From the NCBI RefSeq assembly GCF_007954585.1, contig NZ_CP042382.1:186001-250000 (forward strand): DNA of 64,000 nucleotides. The letters run 5' to 3'. Position 1 is the first letter of the stretch; each line of letters opens with the position of its first letter. Position numbers and translations under genes: made by a program. This document shows, in pieces, positions 9,246-16,954 of the stretch. This stretch comes from Pistricoccus aurantiacus (GTDB lineage: Bacteria > Pseudomonadota > Gammaproteobacteria > Pseudomonadales > Halomonadaceae). The notes below the pieces were generated by a model. That model was not told the origin of the DNA. It saw nothing but the letters and a program-made list of their open reading frames with translations, and made no database searches.

Positions 9246-9854
9246 CTAGCCTAATACCACACGCAGCGCCAGGGCTAGCAGAACAACGCCGGTAGCGCGA
9301 TTGATCCAGTGGGCGCGCCGCTGCAACCAAGGCAACACCCGAGAATGGGAAAGCGCCATCGCCACCAGCACATACCAGCCGCCGTCGATCAGCATGGCGG
9401 TGGCGACAATCAGCGCCTTGGCAACGAGATCCATCCCCGGACTGACGAACTGGCTCAGCAGGGCGATGAAAAACAGGATCAGTTTGGGATTGCCCAGCGC
9501 CACCAGCATTCCGTCTCGGGCCGCCTGAATCGGCGTGGCGGCGGCCCCCTGCGCCTGCAACGTTCCGGCACGCCCGGCGCGCAGCGCCTTGACTCCCAGC
9601 CAGGCGAGATAAAGCGCCCCAAGCCAGGTGATCGCCTCGAACAGCAGCGGATTCCGGGCGATCAGCGTGCCCAGCCCCCAGACCGTGAGCAGGGCGTAAA
9701 AACCCACGCCCAGCGCATGGGTAAGCGCCGTGATGACTCCGCTCAGACGTCCGCCTCCCAAGGTATGTCGCAGCACCATCGCCAGGCTGGGCCCGGGAGA
9801 CATCGCGCCCATGGCACATACCGCCGCCAGGGAAAGCCATAGAGTGAACGGCAC
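9246..9854 (-). CDS. LysE/RhtB-family amino-acid exporter
   Basis: A 202-residue inner-membrane protein with about six hydrophobic segments. The N-terminal GAMSPGPSLAMVLRHTLGGG (about 16-35) and LAWLGVKALRAG are signatures of the LysE/RhtB family, which exports amino acids such as lysine, homoserine or threonine. The substrate cannot be read. The frame opens with GTG (9852-9854) without a strong ribosome site. It follows rnk on the same strand by 11 bases, so the two are probably co-transcribed. Confidence 0.83.
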   Translation of the reverse strand: MPFTLWLSLAAVCAMGAMSPGPSLAMVLRHTLGGGRLSGVITALTHALGVGFYALLTVWGLGTLIARNPLLFEAITWLGALYLAWLGVKALRAGRAGTLQAQGAAATPIQAARDGMLVALGNPKLILFFIALLSQFVSPGMDLVAKALIVATAMLIDGGWYVLVAMALSHSRVLPWLQRRAHWINRATGVVLLALALRVVLG

Positions 9855-9865
9855 GGGAGAGCCGC

Positions 9866-10279
9866 CTAGCGGTGAAACTGACCGGCACGCTCAGGCTGCC
9901 AGAGAATGGCGTCGATACGCAGCTTCGTATCATGGCCGTCCGGCAGGGTCCAGTCGATGATGTCGCCGATACGCAGCCCCAGAAGCGCCGCGCCAATGGG
10001 CGCCATCACGCTGAGCCCGTCTTCCGTACCGGCCAGGGCATGGGGATAGACCAGGGTACGAGTCAGCTGCTTGCCACGGTTGAGATCGGTGAACTGCACC
10101 TGGCTGTTCATGCTGACCACGTCTTCGGGGATATCCTGGGGCTCGATGACCTCGCCGCGTTCCAGCTCGACCTCCAGAGCTTCCGCCACCGGCATGTCCT
10201 TGTCGCTGGCGTTATCGATCAGGCGCTGCAGACGCTCTGCATCCAGGCGGTTGATGGTGATGATCGGACGTGACGACAT
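9866..10279 (-). CDS. rnk: Nucleoside diphosphate kinase regulator Rnk
   Basis: A 137-residue Rnk protein: an N-terminal helical part (INRLDAERLQRLID) and a C-terminal GreA/GreB-like domain (VVSMNSQVQFTD, LSVMAPIGAALLGLRIGDIIDW). Rnk proteins bind RNA polymerase near the secondary channel and were named for an effect on Ndk levels. The ATG at 10279 was chosen for its ideal AAGGAGG site; the frame extends 12 codons upstream. It is separated from the next minus-strand gene by an intrinsic terminator. Confidence 0.88.
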   Translation of the reverse strand: MSSRPIITINRLDAERLQRLIDNASDKDMPVAEALEVELERGEVIEPQDIPEDVVSMNSQVQFTDLNRGKQLTRTLVYPHALAGTEDGLSVMAPIGAALLGLRIGDIIDWTLPDGHDTKLRIDAILWQPERAGQFHR

Positions 10280-10325
10280 GAATCCTCCTTGGCCGATCAT
10301 CCAGGATCGGCGCAACCATTATGAC

Positions 10326-10367
10326 GAACAATAAAACAGTCCCTCGCCCGGGGGAGCGAAGGACTGT
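10326..10367 (-). terminator. Intrinsic terminator upstream of rnk, minus strand
   Basis: Arms at 10336-10347 and 10356-10367 pair over 12 positions with one mismatch around an 8-base loop. On the minus strand the stem is followed by a T-rich run (TTTTATTGTT). It would stop transcripts from the orphan membrane-protein gene at 10557-11195 before rnk. Confidence 0.7.
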
Positions 10368-10556
10368 GTATGAATTCATCATAAGCCTTGAGCGAACGCT
10401 TGGATAGGCCCACCCTTTTGATGCGACGTCCTCACCATGGACCAGCCTCGATGTGGCTTGAAGGATGAATGGCTCGTTCCTTCTTGTCTTGCCGCCAAAC
10501 AGATGGAGAATTTTAATATTTCAATAACTAAATAACTAATATTATTTCCATAAAGC

Positions 10557-11195
10557 TTATTCTTGGGGTTCTATCTGGCTCAGCCAGGTTTTAACCCATT
10601 TTTGTTCCTTACGTCGTGGCATGCGGAGCGTGGTAAAAGTATCGGGTATAAGCAAAGTTTCAGCACCGCTCTTGCCCAGATTGAATTGTCGGTAAAACCC
10701 AACAGGTTTGTTCTCGCTGCCGTAAACTGCCACGACACGGATTTCAATATAGTCGACTTCCTCACAGGAAATACCATCCTTGTCCTGCTCTTTTACATCA
10801 TTGTCCAGCACGAACGAAATGATATTGCGAAATTTAGAGAACAGATAATACCCCCCGGCACTTATCGGTCCCTGAAAGGTAGAGATACCCGAGTCATCCT
10901 TGCTTCCCTGTGTACCCTGCAGGCTATCGGTAATATCGGAAACATAGGTTTTCTCATCGACTCCCACTACACCGATGACGCTCGTCATGTAAATCGCCTC
11001 GGAACTCATGTTGCTGATCAAGCAATGAGAATCGAGGTTCTTGCCCGCACTACGATTGACGATCAACTTGGGACGAGTTTGTCGCGAGTAGTTGGCATAC
11101 AAAAGCTGCGCGTAGAACAGCCACACGAAAACCGTAATGATACCGGTGATAGCACTGATGGCGCCGCTATTTTCATTCAACCACTGCATGAACAT
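10557..11195 (-). CDS. Orphan protein with one N-terminal membrane segment
   Basis: A 212-residue protein. Residues about 12-34 form one hydrophobic helix (AISAITGIITVFVWLFYAQ); the rest is a soluble domain with alternating beta-like stretches (KLIVNRSAGKNLDSHCLIS, YIEIRVVAVYG). No catalytic motif or family is recognisable. Base composition is clearly more AT-rich than in the flanking genes, and a 500-base AT-rich gap lies upstream, both signs of acquired DNA. It is closed by an intrinsic terminator. It is probably real given its length and a clear stop-free frame. Confidence 0.6.
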   Translation of the reverse strand: MFMQWLNENSGAISAITGIITVFVWLFYAQLLYANYSRQTRPKLIVNRSAGKNLDSHCLISNMSSEAIYMTSVIGVVGVDEKTYVSDITDSLQGTQGSKDDSGISTFQGPISAGGYYLFSKFRNIISFVLDNDVKEQDKDGISCEEVDYIEIRVVAVYGSENKPVGFYRQFNLGKSGAETLLIPDTFTTLRMPRRKEQKWVKTWLSQIEPQE

Positions 11196-11700
11196 GAAAG
11201 AGTCCTTGGGCGAATAAATTTTATCAAGTATAGAGAAAAGCGAGGCTGATTTGGATCACATAGCATAACTTGGCTTCCTAGACCCACCTGGTTAGACCGC
11301 ACACTTCATTAGCCGTTTATCTATTTGATGAGACCACTATCTTAAAACCGAAATTTCAGCGCTTAAACCACGCCATAAACAAAACTGAAGCATACAAAAC
11401 TCGACGATTGATACAACTCGGTTACCTGGCCGGTGGATTTTGTTAATTATCAAGCGCAAAATTTAACACAAATATATAGTGATAAACTCACGTTTAATGA
11501 TAACTTCCTTCGGCTTAATTATTTGCTGATACCAGCAATCATTAATTGAATTTAAACTAATAAAAGGATTAAAGGCATGCCTGCCTATATATGCAATATT
11601 TATTGTCTTAAAATAGCGACAACTTTATGAGGCTTCCTCCTATTCCTTTCTCTTTCCATATCCCTTCTTGTTTTACATTATAAAAATGAGGCCTCTAACA
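11196..11700. other. AT-rich intergenic region, about 505 bases
   Basis: No convincing gene on either strand. The stretch is markedly more AT-rich than the rest of the window (many TTAA and AATTT runs around 11430-11620). It presumably holds divergent promoters for the orphan membrane protein and for the cytochrome b561 gene. I see no reliable -35/-10 pair, tRNA or long inverted repeat. Confidence 0.6.
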
Positions 11701-13344
11701 ATGCGATCCAAGCACATCCGTAAAACGGATATTTCCACGGTAATTCTGCACTGGGTATTGGTCATTACCCTGTTTTTCAGCTTCCTGACCGGTTTTCGTA
11801 TCGCTACGGACAGTCCCGAAGAGAACTGGGCACAAGCCATCAGCGGTATTCTTCTTCAAGGTGATGTTATTCAATGGCACAGCTGGTCCGCCATGGCATT
11901 GGGTATCGTGATCATTGCCTATATCACCTTTCTGCTTCGGGCGCGGCTGCACAAGAGGATCGCTTTCGATGCCGAACAACGCCGTCAGCTGAAAGCCGGC
12001 GATCAAGACAAACGCCTGAAAGCGCTGAACGTGCTTATCTATTGGATTTCCTTTTTCCTGCTTGGCGCCGCGGTGATCACCGGCTTGATCCTGTATTTCC
12101 TGCCAAGCCTGCTGCCTTATTGGATCGTCAGCAATACGCACCAGGTACTTGCCTGGCTGATCGTCGCCTATGTAGCACTCCACGTCATCGCTCAGTTTGC
12201 CCAGGGCGGCGTCGCTCAGCTTCTGAAGATTCTCAATCCAACTCGCGCCTACGGGGCGGCGGCACTTACCGCCATCGTCGTGGCGGGCCTGGGAGCGGCG
12301 AGTCTCTACGCCCTCGACCGCAGCGCCGTGGATGAGCTTCCCGTATTGCAAACCGACGCTGCACCGACCATCGATGGCAAGGCGGACGACGAGGCCTGGA
12401 ACGATGCCCCGGCGGTGACGATCGCCACCAGCCGTGGAGTCAATACCCCGGAAGGAGAAGACGTCACTGTGCGCATGGTGCACGACGACGACACGCTTTA
12501 CACCCTGTTCGAATGGTCGGACACGACTCGCAGCCGCAAGCATCTGCCGCTTGAGAAAACCGCGGAAGGCTGGCGGGTGATGCAATCCCAGTACGGCATC
12601 AACGACGAAAACGATTTCTACGAAGACAAGTTCGGCGTCATGTTCGCGACGAACTCGGCGATTGCCGGCGCGGGCACGTCGCACCTCGGATCACAGCCGA
12701 TCGATGGCAAGCCGGCACCGGCCAACGGTCGCGGATTGCACTACACCACCGATGAATCCCTGGTGGACGTCTGGCACTGGAAATCCGTGCGTACCGGCGC
12801 CATGGGCCAGATCGACGACAACTATTTCGGCCCGCCGATGGAGCCCAATCCGGAAAAGGACCGCTATACCGGCGGCTATACCCAGGATCCCAAGACTGGC
12901 GGCGGCTACTCGGAAAATTGGGAAAAGTTCGATACGGATATCATCACACCCAAGCGCCTGCCCAAGGATCCGCGGATGATCGAGGAACTTCAGCATGTCT
13001 CGCTCGACCCCGAGAACGGCGATAGCGAGAGCGACATCTTCTGGATGGCCATGGAAGATACCGTGCCTTATAGCGAAGCGGCGGATGACTATCCGGTCGG
13101 CACCATCATGCCCTCGGTGCTGCACGAAGGCGCGCAGCAAGGCGATCGAGGGGACGTGCATGCCAAGGCGCAATGGAAGGATGGCCGTTGGACCCTTGAG
13201 GCGGAGCGGAAGCTCGATACCGGCTCGAAGTTCGATTTCGCGCTGAACGACGACACGCCACTCTACATGTGGGTGGCGGTATTCGATCATACCCAGACCC
13301 GGCACAGCCAGCATTTGCATCCGGTGCAGCTGGTTCTGCGCTGA
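11701..13344 (+). CDS. Cytochrome b561 fused to an ethylbenzene-dehydrogenase-gamma-like haem domain
   Basis: A 547-residue fusion. Residues about 1-205 are a four-helix cytochrome b561-type membrane domain with candidate di-haem ligands His17, His60, His147 and His161 (ILHW, QWHSW, NTHQVLAW, ALHVIAQ). After a last hydrophobic segment (about 186-204), residues about 215-547 form a periplasmic beta-rich domain of the type seen in ethylbenzene dehydrogenase gamma and DMSO-reductase-family haem b subunits (APTIDGKADDEAWNDA, LYTLFEWSDTTRSRK). It should carry electrons across the inner membrane to or from a periplasmic partner. ATG 11701 has a GAGG site. The reductase downstream starts 49 bases later. 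Confidence 0.8.
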   Translation: MRSKHIRKTDISTVILHWVLVITLFFSFLTGFRIATDSPEENWAQAISGILLQGDVIQWHSWSAMALGIVIIAYITFLLRARLHKRIAFDAEQRRQLKAGDQDKRLKALNVLIYWISFFLLGAAVITGLILYFLPSLLPYWIVSNTHQVLAWLIVAYVALHVIAQFAQGGVAQLLKILNPTRAYGAAALTAIVVAGLGAASLYALDRSAVDELPVLQTDAAPTIDGKADDEAWNDAPAVTIATSRGVNTPEGEDVTVRMVHDDDTLYTLFEWSDTTRSRKHLPLEKTAEGWRVMQSQYGINDENDFYEDKFGVMFATNSAIAGAGTSHLGSQPIDGKPAPANGRGLHYTTDESLVDVWHWKSVRTGAMGQIDDNYFGPPMEPNPEKDRYTGGYTQDPKTGGGYSENWEKFDTDIITPKRLPKDPRMIEELQHVSLDPENGDSESDIFWMAMEDTVPYSEAADDYPVGTIMPSVLHEGAQQGDRGDVHAKAQWKDGRWTLEAERKLDTGSKFDFALNDDTPLYMWVAVFDHTQTRHSQHLHPVQLVLR

Positions 13345-13393
13345 GCCCGACGGCAAGCCTTGCTCCCCGAACCTCGACGAAAGGTAAAAAAAA

Positions 13394-14482
13394 ATGACGT
13401 CGAAGCAGATCAGCATCGCCCAGTGGCCACATCCGCTGACGGCAACCAAAGGCACGCTACTCGACACGGCACTCGAGGCTGGGGTGCCCTACCCTCACGA
13501 ATGCCGCGCCGGGGAGTGCGGGCGCTGCAAGACGCAGCTGCTGCAAGGAGAAGTTCGTCATACGCCTTACCTGGCGGAGGCGTTGAGCCGGGAGGAACGC
13601 GAGCGGGGGCTTGTCTTGGCCTGCCGCTGCTATCCCAGGACGGATGTGCAGGTTCGCTGGCTTGAAGACGCCGCCGCGCCAGCTCCCTTTGCCCCCCGCA
13701 AGCAGATCGCTCGCGTGCACGGGCTGGACCGGGCCGCCTCCGCCGTAAGTCGGGTGTGGCTTGCGTTGAATGATGGCCCCATGGATTTCGCCGCGGGCCA
13801 ATATGCGCGGCTGGGGTTCGACGATCTGCCGGTGCGCCCCTATTCCATGGCAAATAAAGCCGGGAATGACCTGATGGAATTTCATATCGGCCATCAGCCG
13901 GACGGGCACGTCAGCGGCCATGTAGCGAAGCATCTACGCGAAGGGGACCGCGTTCATCTCGAGGGGCCTTTCGGCGATGCCTATCTGCGTAAAACCCATT
14001 CAAGCCGACCCGGCCCGCTTATCGCCGTGGCCGGGGGGACCGGGCTGGCGCCGATGCTATCGATACTACGCACCGCTCTGGACGATCAACCCGAGACACG
14101 CGCTCAGCTCTATTTCGCCGTCCGGGATCACGAGGGTATCTACCTGGAAGAAGAACTGCTGAGGCTTGCCAAAGCGCATGCGGGTCTAAAGATAAGGATC
14201 CTGCTCTCACGCCCGGCTCGACCCGGCGCGGGTCACAACCGTCTCGTCCAGACCGGCTCCGTGCTGGAAGCCCTCGACGAGGACTTCGATTCCCTGGCGG
14301 ACTCCTGTCTCTACACCGCCGGCTCTCCGCGTCTGGTCGGCGCGGTCAAGGCACTGGCAACGGCGAAAGGAATTTCACCGGACGCCCTGCATTGCGACGC
14401 CTTCTGGAGTGCTCCCGTACCGCCCCGAATTCGTCAGCGTAAAGGGCTGACGAACCGCCTGGCACGGCTATTCCGCTCCTGA
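13394..14482 (+). CDS. 2Fe-2S ferredoxin/FAD/NAD(P)H reductase
   Basis: A 362-residue electron-transfer flavoprotein with domains in the order ferredoxin - FAD - NAD, as in oxygenase reductases. Plant-type 2Fe-2S cysteines: C37, C42, C45 and C77 (HECRAGECGRCK, then VLACRC). FAD motif RPYSMAN; NAD(P) motif GGTGLAPMLSIL. There is no signal peptide, so it acts on the cytoplasmic side. It directly follows the cytochrome b561 fusion, so a plausible chain is NAD(P)H to FAD to 2Fe-2S to the haems of b561 to the periplasmic haem domain. No oxygenase is encoded nearby. Confidence 0.85.
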   Translation: MTSKQISIAQWPHPLTATKGTLLDTALEAGVPYPHECRAGECGRCKTQLLQGEVRHTPYLAEALSREERERGLVLACRCYPRTDVQVRWLEDAAAPAPFAPRKQIARVHGLDRAASAVSRVWLALNDGPMDFAAGQYARLGFDDLPVRPYSMANKAGNDLMEFHIGHQPDGHVSGHVAKHLREGDRVHLEGPFGDAYLRKTHSSRPGPLIAVAGGTGLAPMLSILRTALDDQPETRAQLYFAVRDHEGIYLEEELLRLAKAHAGLKIRILLSRPARPGAGHNRLVQTGSVLEALDEDFDSLADSCLYTAGSPRLVGAVKALATAKGISPDALHCDAFWSAPVPPRIRQRKGLTNRLARLFRS

Positions 14483-14502
14483 CGCGAAAACCGGCGCTGT
14501 TC

Positions 14503-15882
14503 TCATGCCTTGTCGTTCAAGGTTCCCAGGTATACACCGCCGGGATCGTCCATCAAACCGTTGTGACCGAACGCCGAGATTTTACCCTCCACCTTGGCAC
14601 CGAGGTTCTTCCAGGTCAGGTTCGACGGTCCGCGATGCAGTTTGGCGTGAGTTTCGATATTGCCCACGTAACTCAGGTCGAAGTACTCAGGGCTGGTGCC
14701 TTCACGAATTCGAAACGCCAGGCCCGATCCCAGTCGCAAGTTGGCAAGACCGGCGCCACGCAGATTGCCGCGATAATTCACCACTCGCGTGTTCTTTCCG
14801 TGGGTATGAAAAATTGATCCGCTATTCACATTGACATTGCCAAACTGGTAATTCGGCTGCCCTTCCTCCATATCGAGCATGAAAAGATTGCCCGTGCCTT
14901 CGGCATGAATCATACCGATATCCACGCTCAGCGTGCGGGCGGACAGCTCGATGTGATTCTGCTGGTTGCCTTCGGTGGTCAACATGCGGATGCGTAAGGA
15001 ATTGGCGCAACGAAGATCCACGTTGCAGCGCGGGGTATTACCCTTGTGCGAGATGGTGTGCAGGTTGCCGATATCGAAGCAGTTGACCTTTTGCTGAAGA
15101 TGCCTGAAAGGCGGGTCGAAGGTGGCGAACCCCCTCTCGCGGAAGTGGAAGTTGGTCACGCCGTCCGCAATGGAATTCCAGTGGAAAGTGGTACAGATGC
15201 CCGTACCAAAACCCCAGGTGGTGATGTCCTTCAAGGTCAGCCAGGGAATATAACGTCCATAGATGCCGAAATCACACTTGTTCGTGTCGTCGATCAGCAC
15301 GAATCCCTGCAGCACCTGACCGAACACCCGGTCGCCATCCGCTTCCGGCGTCTGCAGCCGGATGCCAGTTCTGCGGCCCTTGCTGTCCACGTACATCGGA
15401 AAGCCTCTGATACGAATATGCGGTGCATACATGCCCCGACCCTGGCCGTAGCACACCAGCTTGGCTTCTCGCATCGACATGTCGATGCCGCGGGTTTCGT
15501 AACGGCCCCCGGGGGTCAAAAGGCAGGGCAGCCCGTCTTCCGCCGCCGCGGCGATGGCGTCGTTGAGGGCCTTGGTCGAATCCCGCCCTTGTCTGACGCC
15601 ATAATCCTTTTCCGCATCCACCCCCACCAGATGCGCGATATTCAGCATGGGTCCCTGATGGATGGAGCCTTGATTCTGGCTCTGGCTCTGGTTCATGGAA
15701 TTCTGGTTTTGATCCACTGAACCGGGGTTCGGCCATAGGTGATCGGGAACCTCTACCCAGCTGTCGGACGAAAACGGCTGTGCATCGGCGGCTGTCGGGG
15801 AGACCTCCGGCGAGCCGCCTTCCTTGGCTGCCGCCTTCACGGGATCGGTTACATAATCAAGCAGGTTCCGCAGGATACCCAT
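14503..15882 (-). CDS. Right-handed beta-helix protein with a Gln/Asn-rich linker
   Basis: A 459-residue protein. Residues 1-50 hold an amphipathic start (MGILRNLLDYVTDPVKAAAK); residues about 56-75 are Gln/Asn/Ser-rich. From about 85, VDAEKDYGVRQGRDSTKALN and TPGGRYETRGIDM resemble the start of pectate-lyase-3/tailspike beta-helices, and the remainder shows repeated short strands as in a solenoid. There is no signal peptide, so export, if any, would need a dedicated route. It is convergent with the reductase gene (20-base gap). The substrate is unknown; a polysaccharide-binding or tailspike-like role is inference. Confidence 0.65.
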   Translation of the reverse strand: MGILRNLLDYVTDPVKAAAKEGGSPEVSPTAADAQPFSSDSWVEVPDHLWPNPGSVDQNQNSMNQSQSQNQGSIHQGPMLNIAHLVGVDAEKDYGVRQGRDSTKALNDAIAAAAEDGLPCLLTPGGRYETRGIDMSMREAKLVCYGQGRGMYAPHIRIRGFPMYVDSKGRRTGIRLQTPEADGDRVFGQVLQGFVLIDDTNKCDFGIYGRYIPWLTLKDITTWGFGTGICTTFHWNSIADGVTNFHFRERGFATFDPPFRHLQQKVNCFDIGNLHTISHKGNTPRCNVDLRCANSLRIRMLTTEGNQQNHIELSARTLSVDIGMIHAEGTGNLFMLDMEEGQPNYQFGNVNVNSGSIFHTHGKNTRVVNYRGNLRGAGLANLRLGSGLAFRIREGTSPEYFDLSYVGNIETHAKLHRGPSNLTWKNLGAKVEGKISAFGHNGLMDDPGGVYLGTLNDKA

Positions 15883-16294
15883 TGCAAATCATTCCTTTCG
15901 TTGGATTTCGCATCGATCGAGCTGAAGCTCTCCAACCCGACGATGGCGCAAAACCTTATGGATACCGTAATCGATGAGAATGTAAAGCGTATGGGGGAAA
16001 ACTCAAACCGATCCAGGAAACGGGACCAGGAGATAGCTGAAAAAGAATGAGAACTAGCATCTAAGGAAGGATGATGACGATGGCCGGACTCGCACCGACA
16101 TACTGTTTCCAGCGGCGTCCCCATACGCCTGCAGCGCTCCCTTGGGGATTCCGAATCCCCTTTCCCGGCCGGCACGGCGGCGATTTCAGCACCCTTCATT
16201 TTAGGCATTGACTTTCTAACATAAGTTAACTAAGCCTAGATATGTAGTCCTGTGTTTACGCGGTCTATAGGCCGCTGTATACGGAGTACATGCC
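15883..16294. other. Intergenic region between the beta-helix gene and the oxidase operon
   Basis: About 410 bases with no gene I can support. It contains the tRNA-Leu 3' fragment at 16072-16117. A weak candidate promoter for the plus-strand operon is TTGACT (16208-16213) with TAAGCC 17 bases later. The 16117-16200 stretch is GC-rich with no clear structure. Confidence 0.5.
16072..16117 (-). repeat. Degenerate copy of the tRNA-Leu 3' end (candidate attachment site)
   Basis: This segment aligns without gaps to 32727-32772, the CCA end, acceptor 3' strand, T arm, variable arm and part of the anticodon stem of tRNA-Leu(CAA), with 40 of 46 positions identical and in the same orientation. The match begins right at the CCA end of the tRNA and stops abruptly. 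A 3'-end tRNA fragment in direct orientation on the 3' side of an intact tRNA is what integration into a tRNA gene leaves. Confidence 0.7.
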
Positions 16295-16933
16295 ATGCCG
16301 CTTCCGTCGAAGGCTGTTTCATTCGAGCGCGCCGCTCTCCCCGCAGGTTTCAAAGCGGAGGGAATGGTCAAAACGCGCCAGTCGATAAAATCACCGGACG
16401 GGCCGATCGTCGATCCGATTTCGGGGCAGCGTTTCGTTTGCCTGGACGACCCTGACGACATCGATGCCCGGCGCATGCGCAACGATCCCGCCAAAGCCTT
16501 ACTGCTCACCCACCTGCGTATCGTATCGCCGCGGTCTGGCCTGCCCACGATTGGAGCCGATGGCGCGAAGCTGATCTGCCGAGACGTCCAGATCAAAAAG
16601 GGCAAGCGCCTGGTCTTTGCGTGGCACTTCATGGTGTGGGGCGACCTGCCGTGGAACGACTTTGCCTGCTTCGAAGCCATCCCCGACTATCAGGACGATT
16701 ACGGCCTGTCGCTGCACGTGCTCATGGATCTCGCGGAGCTGGCCAATGGCGGCGCCCGGGCCAGCGGCTGGCGACTGTCGACCTGGACGGCCAACGCCGA
16801 CTTTTCCGGCACCCTCGAATGGACCGTAGCCAACGGCCAGGTCATCAATGATCCCACTCTGATGCAGCCTGCGGTAGAGGCGTTTTCGAACCCGCCGGCG
16901 CTGCTGATCGACGATATTCGCGTGCTGGGCTGA
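16295..16933 (+). CDS. Unknown 212-aa protein, first gene of the oxidase operon
   Basis: A 212-residue protein without signal peptide or membrane segment. Visible stretches (FVCLDDPDDIDARRMRNDP, KLICRDVQIKKGKRLVFAWH, SGTLEWTVANGQVIN) suggest a beta-rich domain, but I recognise no family. A GGAG site lies eight bases before ATG 16295. It ends 21 bases before the 1692-aa multicopper oxidase and shares its high GC and orientation, so it is probably co-transcribed. The role is unknown. Confidence 0.65.
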   Translation: MPLPSKAVSFERAALPAGFKAEGMVKTRQSIKSPDGPIVDPISGQRFVCLDDPDDIDARRMRNDPAKALLLTHLRIVSPRSGLPTIGADGAKLICRDVQIKKGKRLVFAWHFMVWGDLPWNDFACFEAIPDYQDDYGLSLHVLMDLAELANGGARASGWRLSTWTANADFSGTLEWTVANGQVINDPTLMQPAVEAFSNPPALLIDDIRVLG

Positions 16934-16954
16934 ACTCAACGGGAGGGTACGGCC

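Noticed and set aside
11668-11700. Upstream ATG (11668) as the start of the cytochrome b561 fusion
   Set aside because: It would add a short run without a ribosome site; ATG 11701 has a GAGG site and gives the normal b561 start.
15739-16050. A 103-codon plus-strand frame before the oxidase operon
   Set aside because: Its first half is antisense to the beta-helix gene and its second half has no ribosome site; only the last ~45 residues look protein-like. Not enough support.
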